Assembly (NCBI GenBank): GCA_002238865.1
Contig: MPNE01000036.1
Span: 1-38,160, forward strand
Direction: 5' to 3'
From: Gemmatimonadetes bacterium bin94
Lineage (GTDB): Bacteria; Gemmatimonadota; Gemmatimonadetes; Longimicrobiales; Gaopeijiaceae
DNA length: 38,160 bases
Below, piece by piece: positions 1 to 7,675 of the stretch; the first letter of the stretch is position 1, and each line of letters opens with the position of its first letter. The notes under the pieces are model-generated. The model was not told the DNA's origin. It searched no databases and saw only the letters and a program-made list of their open reading frames with translations. The translations under genes and the position numbers were made by a program.

Positions 1-232
1 CTTGGAACATAACCCCTCAGTATACGCGTTCGCATCCGATCCGTGGGCGAAGACTTCACCCAATGCGGCGACGGGTCGGCGATGATGCCCCCTTCCCCCG
101 CGGAAAGACGAGCCTTGACCCCGACGCTTCTGCTTCGCTGCGGGACCGGATCGGGGCGCTGGGAGCGGCGGGTCTCCGAGTTGAGGCGGGCCGCGTTGCG
201 CATCAGCCGCGGACATCGTCGAACGCCAGCCG

Positions 233-1402
233 TCAGACTTTCGCACCATCGGCCAAGTAGTCGCTCCACGCCTGAAGAACCTCGGCGCGGCGCTCCAGCA
301 GGTCGGAGCGCTGATACGCCTGAACGACCCGGCTCTTGGGAACGTGGGCGAGGCAAGCCTCGGCAACCTCCGCCGGGACGCCGGTCTCGGCCATCCACGA
401 CCGGGCGCTCGACCGGAATCCGTGCAGCGTCGAATCCAGCCCGGCGACCTGGAGCACCCGCGCCACCGTCTTCGGCGCAATCGTCCGGCCGGTCCGAGAC
501 GGGAACACCAGCGGCGAGGCGCCCGACAGCTTGCGCGCCTTCCTCAGCACGCTCAGCGCGCCCGTGCTGAGCGGAACCGTGAACTCGCGTCCCGCCTTCA
601 TCCTCGCCGCCGGAATCGTCCACCTTGCCGCGTCCATGTCGATCTCGTCCCAGCGTGCGCCGCGCGCCTCGCCGGGACGCACCGCCGTCAGCACGATCAG
701 TTCGACGCACAGCGCGGCCGGACTCCCGGCTCCCGCCCGGCGGATGGCGCGAAGCGCACCCGCGATCTCGCCGTGCGGCAGCGCCCGGTGGTGGCCCCCG
801 GCGTTGCCGTTCTGCTTCGGCAGCGCCGCAACCGCCCGGTCCACCGGGTTGTCCCGGCGGTAGTTCCGGCCGATGCTCCACCGGAACACGGCGGCGATCC
901 GGTGCTTGGCCTTCCGCGCGGCCGTGGGCATCGAGTTCCAGATCGGACCGAGGCACCCCAGCACGTCCGCGCTCGTGATCCGGTCCACCGGTTTGTCACG
1001 CAGCGGCGCGGCGTGGAGCCGAAACGTCGATTCCCACTGCTGGGGAAGCGGGCTCCCGGCCTTCCACGAGTCGCGGTGCAGTTCGATCGTCCGCCGCGCG
1101 GCCTCGGCGAACGTCGGGACGCCGCGCCCGCGCGGGTCCTGGCCTTGGCGGACCCTTCGGCTGTTGTCCAGCGCCTTCTGCCGGGCGTCCGCGAGCGTCA
1201 CTTCGGGATACGGACCGAGCCCGATCGAGGTGAGCCGCCCGTCGATCCTGACGCGCTGACGCCACGTCTTGGTGATCCGCCCGTTGGCCGTCCGGTACAC
1301 CCGAAGGCTCAGCCCCCGGCCGCCTCGTCCGTCGCCGTACACGCCGGGTCGGCCGACCGTGCGAACGAACGCGGCGGTGAGCGTCCTCGGTCGCTTCGTC
1401 AT
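233..1402 (-). CDS. Tyrosine recombinase/integrase (P4-type)
   Basis: Site-specific recombinase that integrates and excises a mobile element. The ATG at 1402 is chosen because it follows a good ribosome site (AGGAAGG) and begins with the usual short basic N-terminus (MTKRPRTLT); the frame stays open upstream to 1480 but that part looks non-coding. The product is 389 aa, the normal size. The N-terminal part (LSLRVYRTANGR, IGLGPYPEVTLADAR) is the DUF4102-like arm-binding domain, followed by a SAM-like core-binding domain. The catalytic domain shows Arg at about 242 (TAVRPGEARGARW), His-x-x-Arg at 327-330 (HGFRSSARSW), a third His at about 353 (LAHVPKSR) and the nucleophile Tyr at about 363 (AYQRSD). 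All key residues look present, so the enzyme may be active. Its promoter side faces the truncated lipoprotein gene, which places the element end at about 1400-1580 and the element body to the left, outside the window. Confidence 0.93.
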   Translation of the reverse strand: MTKRPRTLTAAFVRTVGRPGVYGDGRGGRGLSLRVYRTANGRITKTWRQRVRIDGRLTSIGLGPYPEVTLADARQKALDNSRRVRQGQDPRGRGVPTFAEAARRTIELHRDSWKAGSPLPQQWESTFRLHAAPLRDKPVDRITSADVLGCLGPIWNSMPTAARKAKHRIAAVFRWSIGRNYRRDNPVDRAVAALPKQNGNAGGHHRALPHGEIAGALRAIRRAGAGSPAALCVELIVLTAVRPGEARGARWDEIDMDAARWTIPAARMKAGREFTVPLSTGALSVLRKARKLSGASPLVFPSRTGRTIAPKTVARVLQVAGLDSTLHGFRSSARSWMAETGVPAEVAEACLAHVPKSRVVQAYQRSDLLERRAEVLQAWSDYLADGAKV

Positions 1403-1499
1403 GGGTGCCTTCCTGCTGTTGTGTATCACATCGCAAATCACTACACAGGGAAGAATACACGGGATGGCAACGGACTGCAAGGGACGAAACGATTCGGCG

Positions 1500-1574
1500 A
1501 TACCCTTGGAACTGGTTGTCCAGTATTGTGTTACAACCGTACTGGCATACCCTAATGGACTACTTGGGACAACC
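1500..1574. repeat. Repeat cluster, candidate attachment/arm sites of the integrase
   Basis: Between the integrase start and the broken lipoprotein end there are several short repeats: ggttgtcc at 1514-1521 with its inverted copy ggacaacc at 1567-1574; a perfect hairpin ACTGG-ttgt-CCAGT at 1511-1524; and an imperfect direct repeat (atacccttggaact at 1500-1513, ataccctaatggact at 1547-1561). Integrases of this kind bind such repeats around their attachment site. The function is inferred from position; the matching second attachment site would be outside the window. Confidence 0.35.
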
Positions 1575-2921
1575 GGTATCTAGTTCGGGCGGAAGCGTGC
1601 CCTTGAGGCCATAGCGCACCCAGTTGCCGTCGCTGTCCCGCTGCCCGTGCAGGCGCAACCAGTTGACCCGCCCGGAGGCGTCCGTGTTCACGCCGTGCCA
1701 CTGTGCAAGCGGCTTATCCGTGAGCCAGTTGTCGTTCCTGGCCCACTCCGGGCCGTTCGTCGCGTGGTAAAGTGCCACCAGCGGTGCGCGGTCCGGGTTG
1801 AACACCGTGATCCGTGCGACCCCCTGGACGCTTCCGGTCGCCGCGGCGATCCCGGCCGTTCCTTCGCCCACACCCCGGACCACACCCGTGGTGTCCACGG
1901 TCGCAATCGCGGTGTCGCTCGATGACCATGTGAACGCCGCACCGGCGACCGGGTGCCCGTTGGCGTCCAGAGCCTCGGCCGCCAGGCGCAGACTGTCACC
2001 CAGTATCAGCGTGTCCGCCGATGGCGTCGTCGTCACCCGGCGCGCCACCTGCATCACCTCGATCGCCGCGTCGCCGGAGATCTCGCCTGCAGTCGCGGCG
2101 ACCGTCGCCGCGCCGTTCCCCACCGCCGCCACCAGACCCGAGGCGTCCACCGTCGCGACCAGGGTGTCACGGGCGGTCCACATCACCGCCTCGTCCGGCA
2201 TCGGCCGCCCGGCCTGGTCCTGCACCTCGGCCGTGAGCTGCAAGGTGTCGCCAAGCGCCTCGAACCTCACCGTGTCGGGTCTCACGGCTACCGTCGTGGG
2301 CGCGGGCTCGACCACCTCGAGCTGCGCCCGCCCGGTCACGCCGGACGACGTCGCCAACACCTCCACCACCCCCAATGCGATCCCCGTGACGAGCCCCGAC
2401 CCGTCCACAGTCGCCAACGTGGTGTCGCCCGACGTCCAAGCGAACTCGGAGCCGGCAACCGCATGGCCGTTCGCGTCCTGCGCCTCCGCGGCGAGTTGCA
2501 GCGTGGTGCCCGGCAGCACGAAGGCGGAGTCGGGGGTGATCTCGACGGCGCTCACCTGCTGGACGACCGTCACCGTGGCGGTCCCCGACACCGTCCCGGC
2601 CGTCGCGGTGATCGTGGCCGTTCCGTTGCCGGCGGCCGTCACCAGGCCCGATGTGCCGACGGTCGCGACCGTCGTGCTGCTGCTCGACCAGGCTACGGCC
2701 GCCGCCATCACCTGCCCGCTCTGGTCACGCACCTCGGCCGTCAACTGCACCGTCGCACCCAGCGCGGTCAGCTCACTCGTCGCCGGGCTGACCGTGACCG
2801 CGGTGGGGCGTGGAGGATCGGGCGGAGGTTGCGGCTGGGTACCCCCGTCACCACAGGCGGAGGCCCAGGCAGTGCATGCCGACAGCGCAAGAACCAACGG
2901 CAGGATTCGGCTGCGACTCAC
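1560..2921 (-). CDS. BIG2 Ig-like/LRR surface lipoprotein, 3' end truncated
   Basis: Predicted secreted lipoprotein of 453 aa. The N-terminus is a lipoprotein signal (MSRSRILPLVLALSAC; a second candidate Cys follows in ASACGDGG). A proline-rich linker leads into four BIG2-type Ig-like domains of about 80 residues each (roughly 40-125, 126-205, 207-290, 291-375), each with the recurrent pattern V..LTAEVxDxxG, W.SSDT..ATV and GxATITA. From about 380 the sequence changes to the start of a leucine-rich-repeat module (LYHATNGPEWARNDNWL, then GVNTDASGRVNWLRL) and ends at GTLPPEL plus six unrelated residues. Proteins of this build normally carry several more LRR units, so the last residues are probably read from foreign DNA at the junction with the integrase element. 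The role is unknown; such proteins are thought to mediate surface binding. Confidence 0.82.
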   Translation of the reverse strand: MSRSRILPLVLALSACTAWASACGDGGTQPQPPPDPPRPTAVTVSPATSELTALGATVQLTAEVRDQSGQVMAAAVAWSSSSTTVATVGTSGLVTAAGNGTATITATAGTVSGTATVTVVQQVSAVEITPDSAFVLPGTTLQLAAEAQDANGHAVAGSEFAWTSGDTTLATVDGSGLVTGIALGVVEVLATSSGVTGRAQLEVVEPAPTTVAVRPDTVRFEALGDTLQLTAEVQDQAGRPMPDEAVMWTARDTLVATVDASGLVAAVGNGAATVAATAGEISGDAAIEVMQVARRVTTTPSADTLILGDSLRLAAEALDANGHPVAGAAFTWSSSDTAIATVDTTGVVRGVGEGTAGIAAATGSVQGVARITVFNPDRAPLVALYHATNGPEWARNDNWLTDKPLAQWHGVNTDASGRVNWLRLHGQRDSDGNWVRYGLKGTLPPELDTGCPK

Positions 2922-3331
2922 CTTGGGCCGACCCTCCTCAACGGTGACTGTATGAAGTGGTGACCGGGACTGTACGTGAGTTCACGGCAATATGCCATGG
3001 GGTGGTGTTGACTCGTGGCGGGTGCGAGCGCACGTCGAAATGTAATGTTTGATTTCCATTTTGTATGGTAAAGTTGTCATTTGAGAGGATCACCCACCTC
3101 CGCCATCCAGGTGGTCATGGGGTGGGAGGACTCGCACCTCCACATGCCCTGGAATCGGTGATCGGCTTGCCGTCCGGAATCAGCACGTGAGCGGCCGCCG
3201 GAGTGCCGGTCGGCGTGACCCGCAGCAGCACAAGGTCCCATCCGAACATTCTGGCGCCCGGCGGTCCCGGGTAGCTTCGTGGCCCCCGCCCTTCAGGGGC
3301 CACTTCGTTCCACGCCAGACCGGGCCACGCA
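2922..3331. other. Intergenic region with a repeat and a possible gene scrap
   Basis: No intact gene is seen. It holds one copy of the long direct repeat (3036-3090), a small inverted repeat (CCACCT...AGGTGG near 3094-3114), and, on the minus strand around 3120-3265, a stretch that reads like a protein fragment (GWDLVLLRVTPTGTP, HVLIPDGKPITD) without a recognisable family or start. It may be the decayed tail of an older gene. Confidence 0.3.
3036..3090 (+). repeat. Long direct repeat, copy 1
   Basis: Positions 3053-3090 match 5118-5155 in the same orientation with only two differences (a/g at two places); the shared core includes tttccattttgtatggt. Weaker similarity (aaatgt.a.gt) extends the match left to about 3036 and 5101. 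The pair brackets the Rpn nuclease and the beta-barrel gene. The repeat is clearly more AT-rich than its surroundings. It could be a shared promoter/leader, a duplicated target or a mobile-element end. Confidence 0.8.
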
Positions 3332-4357
3332 GTGGAAGACGCGTTCTTCAAGACGGTTTTCTCACATCCCCGGATGATCGAGCTTCTCATCCGGTCCCAG
3401 ATCCCCAATTGGGCCGACGCGATCGACTATTCGTCGCTTCAGAGGCTGCCCGGGGAATTCGTCGATGACAGACTGAGGCACCGCTTCGCCGACAGAGTCT
3501 GGAGGGGCCAGTCGTTGGACGCGGGCACGGAATACATCCTCGTTCTGGAATTCCAGGGCCGGCCGGAGCGGCACATGGCGCTGCGAACCACCGTCTACAG
3601 TGGGCTTGCGGTCCAGGAGCTCCTCCGGCACGACAAGGAGTTGGCGAGAGGCGACCGCGATCTCGCCGTCGCGTGCCTCGTCCTCTACCACGGGGACCGG
3701 CCGTGGAACGCGCCGACACGATTGCGGTACCTGTTTCGCGACTCCGCTCCAGACACCTATCAGGTAGTCTCGCGGCGGCCCCCGGCAACTCCGCCGCCGA
3801 CACCGCTCGACCTCCCACAGTTGCTGTTGGGGCTGGCAGGTTTGTCGAGGGCTCAGGACATGCAGGCCGAGTTGCGGGTACTGCAGCGCGTGGTTCGGGA
3901 CTGCGAGGACGATGACCTCGATCAGTTCTTGACCCAGGCGGTGAAGGCGTGGTTAAGTTCGAAGGGCATGTCCAGTACGCAATTGGAGGAGGCGATGACG
4001 ATGCAGACGGTAGCGACGGCTTTTGAGCGTAGCCTGGACGAGATCAGGCAAGAGGGCCGCGAACAGGGCATCCGGCAAGGCCGTGAACACGGGATCCGGC
4101 AGGGGCGCGAGCAGGGCATCCGGCAGGGGCGCGAGCAGGGCATTCGGCAGGGGCGCGAGCAGGGCATCGAGTTGGGCCGGGTGAGCATCCTCCGCCAATT
4201 GGCCGCCCGGAAGTTCGGACCGGTGGTCGCCGAGGAGCTGGTGAAGGTGCTCAAGGGAACCCCGGACCCGGAGTGCGTCGCGCGCGCCACGGAGGCACTT
4301 CTCGACTGCGACGCGGCAGACGACTTCGTGAAGCGAGTGCGAGCAGGCGGCCGGTGA
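3332..4357 (+). CDS. Rpn family recombination-promoting nuclease/putative transposase
   Basis: 341-aa protein of the Rpn (PD-(D/E)XK nuclease, Transposase_31) family, which in E. coli promotes RecA-independent recombination by DNA cleavage. The start is a GTG at 3332, giving the typical opening DAFFKTVFSHPRM. The nuclease core includes ILVLEFQGRPERHMALR (residues about 70-86), which holds the E.Q...R pattern of the family. Residues about 242-281 are five tandem 8-residue units of the type GREQGIRQ, also usual near the C-terminus of these proteins, followed by a closing domain (LGRVSILRQLAARKFG...). No strong ribosome site is visible, so the start is less sure than the gene. It stands alone on the plus strand and is flanked by the long direct repeats at 3036 and 5101, so it may travel as a unit. 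Confidence 0.85.
   Translation: MEDAFFKTVFSHPRMIELLIRSQIPNWADAIDYSSLQRLPGEFVDDRLRHRFADRVWRGQSLDAGTEYILVLEFQGRPERHMALRTTVYSGLAVQELLRHDKELARGDRDLAVACLVLYHGDRPWNAPTRLRYLFRDSAPDTYQVVSRRPPATPPPTPLDLPQLLLGLAGLSRAQDMQAELRVLQRVVRDCEDDDLDQFLTQAVKAWLSSKGMSSTQLEEAMTMQTVATAFERSLDEIRQEGREQGIRQGREHGIRQGREQGIRQGREQGIRQGREQGIELGRVSILRQLAARKFGPVVAEELVKVLKGTPDPECVARATEALLDCDAADDFVKRVRAGGR
4055..4174 (+). repeat. Five tandem 24-nt units inside the Rpn gene
   Basis: Units begin at 4055, 4079, 4103, 4127 and 4151; the third and fourth differ by one base. Each encodes GREQGIRQ or a variant and keeps the frame. Copy number could vary by slippage without breaking the protein. Confidence 0.9.
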
Positions 4358-4414
4358 GCCCTCAGGTGCAGAGCGTGGTCAAGATCAGTTAGAAGGCCGG
4401 CGAGGGAGGGCCGG

Positions 4415-5053
4415 ATGCACAGAATCGTGCTTGTCCTGATCCTGCTCCCGACGACGCTGCCCGCGGCCGCCCAGACAACCGTCGGGGTCCGGGCCGGGTT
4501 GGGCAGCGCGAAGATGGCTGTTCCCGGAACCGTCGACTTTGCGCCATGTCCACCGGAAACGGATTGTCCGAGTTCCGCGACCGACCCTGTTCGGGGGCTC
4601 ACGTTCGGAGCCGACTTCGACATCCCGATCTTCGGCCCCGGCGGTGTTTTCGGCCTTCGGTTCGGCGCCGCCTACGTCGAAAAGGGGGGTGCAGGGTCCG
4701 GTTACGATGCCAAGGGAGAGCCCGACAGCGGGACCATCTCGACGAGCTACGTTCAGTTCTCAATGCTCCTGCGCGCCCGGACATCCGGTCCGCAGTCGGT
4801 GGTCATCCTGTTCGGCCCCTGGGCCGGGGCCCAACTGTCGTGCGAGAAGGAAGGCGACGTGGCGGCAAACTGTGGGGGGGGCGACGCCGGAGTCACCATG
4901 GGCGCAGGAGTGGAGATTGCGTTGCCCGGCGGTGCCGGTCGGAGTGTCGGAATAGAAGGGATCTACTACCGGGGCCTGACAGGGCATTCGCAGTACGACG
5001 AGACGACGAGGCTCGTGGCGGTCCAGGTGGGGTTTGTCTTTCCGGTCGGTTGA
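4415..5053 (+). CDS. Outer-membrane beta-barrel (porin-like) protein
   Basis: 212-aa protein with a clear Sec signal peptide (MHRIVLVLILLPTTLPAAAQ, cleavage after AAAQ). The mature part has alternating hydrophobic strands rich in Gly and aromatic residues (GVRAGLGSAKM, GLTFGADFDIPIFG, FGLRFGAAYVEKGG, VAVQVGFVFPVG) typical of the small OMP_b-brl_2 barrel group, and ends in an aromatic-containing strand. A ribosome site (GGGAGG) lies just upstream of the ATG. Two Cys pairs (APCPPETDC and LSCEKEGDVAANC) may form disulfides. No ligand can be assigned. It follows the Rpn gene by 57 nt, but functions look unrelated. Confidence 0.75.
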   Translation: MHRIVLVLILLPTTLPAAAQTTVGVRAGLGSAKMAVPGTVDFAPCPPETDCPSSATDPVRGLTFGADFDIPIFGPGGVFGLRFGAAYVEKGGAGSGYDAKGEPDSGTISTSYVQFSMLLRARTSGPQSVVILFGPWAGAQLSCEKEGDVAANCGGGDAGVTMGAGVEIALPGGAGRSVGIEGIYYRGLTGHSQYDETTRLVAVQVGFVFPVG

Positions 5054-5100
5054 CGGCGGCCGGCGAACGGAAACGGTGCTGACGGCAAGGCTGGGCTGGA

Positions 5101-5155
5101 CAAAATGTCAAGTAGAGTTTCCATTTTGTATGGTGAAGTTGTCATTTGAGGGGAT
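5101..5155 (+). repeat. Long direct repeat, copy 2
   Basis: Second copy of the repeat at 3036-3090 (38-nt core at 5118-5155). It lies about 110 nt upstream of the start at 5268. See copy 1 for the comparison. Confidence 0.8.
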
Positions 5156-5267
5156 TGCCAGCCGGATACGACACCACGGACTAAAGTGTCCTGGCGAACC
5201 CGTGTTGGGCCGCGAGTATCCCCGCAGTTGAAGGCTGAACGTAGTCTAGAGGACGAAAGGTGCTCTG

Positions 5268-6197
5268 ATGGAATTGGACGACGGCCCAGTGCCCTACAAA
5301 CGGTTTCGCGAGGAGCCCTACGGCCGAAGACTGAAGGCGCTACTCCAAGTCAAGGGGGATCTGCTCCAAAAGGAGTTTCTCGAATCTGTCCGAGATCGGC
5401 GAACGTTTGTCAACTACATGTCGGAACTTCCAGTCGACGGAATCCGAGAGGTGCCGCTGTGGGACAAATCGATATCGGAGCACGACTTCCGTGCGTTGCC
5501 CCCGGAGCTCGAATTGAGTCTCTACCGGCGATGGTGGCAGGTTCCCCCCGAGGTGGCCAGCCGTTCGGGATTCTGGGGCTACGTGACCACTTGCCATGTC
5601 GGGGCAGGCACAATCGACTCGACACACCTCGCCGCCACTAATCGCCTCCCCGGTGTGTCGGCAATCGATCAGGCGCTAGCTGAAGATGCGCCACTAATGA
5701 TCGACCGTTGTGTTCGCACGGCATTGCGGCGCCTAGGCGGTCTCCGGCCGGCCCGCGGCCACCGCAGTGTGTACGTCGACTGCATGTTTGCGCGGGCATG
5801 GTGGCGAGAGCGCATGGTGGAGGAAGCCACTAGCGAGGTCGCGGATCGCGTCCGCGCCCTTTTTCGGCTAAAGGGAAAATCCCTCTGGGAAGACCTGATC
5901 TCCCGTCTGATCGACGAGGACGGCGTTTCCGTGTTCGGGCCGATGAACGTCCCCAGCGGTGTCCGCAGTGCTCTCTTCCTCTCTCTCGCCCGGCATCTGA
6001 CGGGTGAGCCCAGATCGCCTCTAGCGCAATCTCATCAATTGCGGCACGTCTTCCAACAGATTGCCACCTACCAAGCAACCCCTGGCCTCGGTCCTGCCGA
6101 TGATCTGGAACTCGCCAATATCGTCAGAGCGATTGTGAGAGCTCGGGATTCGAGATCCTTACACTGGGACGACGAGCAGGAAGGCGACCGCGAGTAG
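5268..6197 (+). CDS. Uncharacterised protein upstream of the phosphorothioation operon (possibly DUF6339-like)
   Basis: 309-aa soluble protein starting at an ATG with a usable ribosome site (AAAGG). There is no signal peptide or membrane segment. It is rich in Arg and Trp: LYRRWWQVPPEVASRSGFWGY (its first 20 residues span about 87-106) and DCMFARAWWRERM (about 170-182). The FW...(R/K)WW arrangement reminds me of DUF6339 proteins, which occur near bacterial defence genes, but I cannot confirm that from the sequence alone. It precedes the cysteine desulfurase by 221 nt on the same strand, so it may be an accessory or regulatory member of the defence locus, or an independent passenger. No catalytic motif is recognised. 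Confidence 0.6.
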   Translation: MELDDGPVPYKRFREEPYGRRLKALLQVKGDLLQKEFLESVRDRRTFVNYMSELPVDGIREVPLWDKSISEHDFRALPPELELSLYRRWWQVPPEVASRSGFWGYVTTCHVGAGTIDSTHLAATNRLPGVSAIDQALAEDAPLMIDRCVRTALRRLGGLRPARGHRSVYVDCMFARAWWRERMVEEATSEVADRVRALFRLKGKSLWEDLISRLIDEDGVSVFGPMNVPSGVRSALFLSLARHLTGEPRSPLAQSHQLRHVFQQIATYQATPGLGPADDLELANIVRAIVRARDSRSLHWDDEQEGDRE

Positions 6198-6418
6198 TGT
6201 ACCCTCCATGACACGTGCGTCCGGAGCATCTGTACGCGTCCCCCCGTTCGGTTGGCTCCTCTGTTTGCCGTGATCGAGGGCCGCAAAGCCTGCGGAACGC
6301 GAGTCGCACTTGAATCGGTCGGATACGCCATCGATTTGGCGGAGGTCAGGGGAACTTCGGCGTTGACCGCAGATCGTCCGCCCTTCCAACCGACGCCCGG
6401 TTCCCCTATCCTTAGGAC

Positions 6419-7675
6419 ATGCCGAACGTAACCCGAACTGAGTCCGAAGCCTCCACGTTGTTGGACGAAGCTCCGACTCTGCGGGCGGGGCGGCATGAAT
6501 CGCAGGGGCGAGACATCGCCCGAGAGATCTACCTCGACTACAACGGGTCGGCGCCGCTCGACCCGCGTGTGGCTGACGTCATGATCCCGGTTCTCACCGA
6601 GCGATCAGGGAACGCGTCGTCCAGTCACGCTTTTGGACGCCGACAGGCCGCGCTCGTTGACGACGCACGCGAGCAGGTCGCGGCTTTGGTCGGTGGCCGT
6701 CCAAACGGCGTCGCCTTCACCGCTAGCGCCACCGAAGCCAACAATCTCGCTCTACGGGGGGCTTTGGAAGGCGCGCCGACAGGCCGAAACCGGATCCTGG
6801 TGTCGGCCGCCGAGCATGCGTCGGTATTGCGCACCGCAAAGTGGCTCGCGGACCGGCGTCTGGTACGCTTGGATATCGTTCCGGTCACCGAAGGCGGTTT
6901 TGTCGATCTGGCCGAGCTTGACTCGCTTCTTGGATCAGATGTTCTGTTGGTGTCGGTGATCGCGGCCAACGCGGAGACTGGGGTGATGAACCCACTCGCT
7001 GAGATATCCGAAATGGTTCGCGGGTCCGGTGCCCCGCTCCACTCGGACGCCACGCAGTTCGTGGGGCGGATGCCGCTGGCGATGGACGAGTCGGGTATCG
7101 ATCTCGTTTCGCTAAGCGCACACAAGATCTGTGGTCCCGGTGGTGTGGGAGCCCTGGTGGGCAACCAACGGGCGCTCCGCCGACTGCGGCCGCAGATACA
7201 CGGCGGGGGCCACGAAAAGGGCCTACGGTCCGGTTCGCTGAATGTCGCAGGGATTGTTGGAATGGGCGCCGCAGCACATCTTGCCTTTGAGGAGCGCGCA
7301 TCGGAATCCCGAAGGGTGGGACGACTCCGTGATCGTTTCACCCAAGCCCTGAAGGCGAGATTGCCTCGTATCAGCGAGATCGGAGATGTGAGTTGCCGCC
7401 TTTCCAACACAGCCAACCTCCGCTTTCACGGTGCTGACGCGGATGCAGTAGTGGTCAACATGGATCCGGTCGCTGCATCAACTGGCAGCGCGTGCAGCTC
7501 GGGGTCGATCGAGCCGTCCGACGTTCTGTTGGCAATGGGCCTGTCGCGAGACGCAGCGTTCGAGTGCGTCAGATTCAGCTTGGGGCGCTTCACTACCCAG
7601 GCGGACATTGACCTGGCTCTGCCTCGAGCAGTTGAGGCTGTCGCGCGCGTTCGTGGTCTGTCAGGGGACGAGTAG
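6419..7675 (+). CDS. sspA: Cysteine desulfurase of the DNA phosphorothioation system (SspA/DndA/IscS-like)
   Basis: PLP enzyme that takes sulfur from L-cysteine as a protein persulfide and supplies it for DNA backbone phosphorothioation. The core starts with IYLDYNGSAPLDP after a variable leader of about 35 residues, so the true start could lie downstream of 6419. Visible family features: TASATEANNLAL, SAAEHASVL, the PLP lysine at about 236 in SLSAHKICGPGG, HGGGHEKGLRSGSLN, and the catalytic cysteine at about 359 in STGSACSSGS. The length (418 aa) is normal. The assignment to the Ssp/Dnd branch rather than general Fe-S assembly rests on its neighbours: it is followed with no gap by a DUF4007 gene and further on by a PAPS-reductase-like gene. 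It is the first gene of the tight operon. Confidence 0.9.
   Translation: MPNVTRTESEASTLLDEAPTLRAGRHESQGRDIAREIYLDYNGSAPLDPRVADVMIPVLTERSGNASSSHAFGRRQAALVDDAREQVAALVGGRPNGVAFTASATEANNLALRGALEGAPTGRNRILVSAAEHASVLRTAKWLADRRLVRLDIVPVTEGGFVDLAELDSLLGSDVLLVSVIAANAETGVMNPLAEISEMVRGSGAPLHSDATQFVGRMPLAMDESGIDLVSLSAHKICGPGGVGALVGNQRALRRLRPQIHGGGHEKGLRSGSLNVAGIVGMGAAAHLAFEERASESRRVGRLRDRFTQALKARLPRISEIGDVSCRLSNTANLRFHGADADAVVVNMDPVAASTGSACSSGSIEPSDVLLAMGLSRDAAFECVRFSLGRFTTQADIDLALPRAVEAVARVRGLSGDE

Noticed and set aside
344-1555. A 403-codon plus-strand frame across the integrase
   Set aside because: Arg/Pro-rich shadow of the integrase gene, which has intact catalytic residues on the minus strand.
4055-4174. 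CRISPR-like repeats
   Set aside because: The units are contiguous, coding and in frame within the Rpn gene, with no spacers.
6198-6418. Promoter for the phosphorothioation operon
   Set aside because: TTGACC and TATCCT are both present but spaced about 40 nt apart, so no convincing promoter pair was found.
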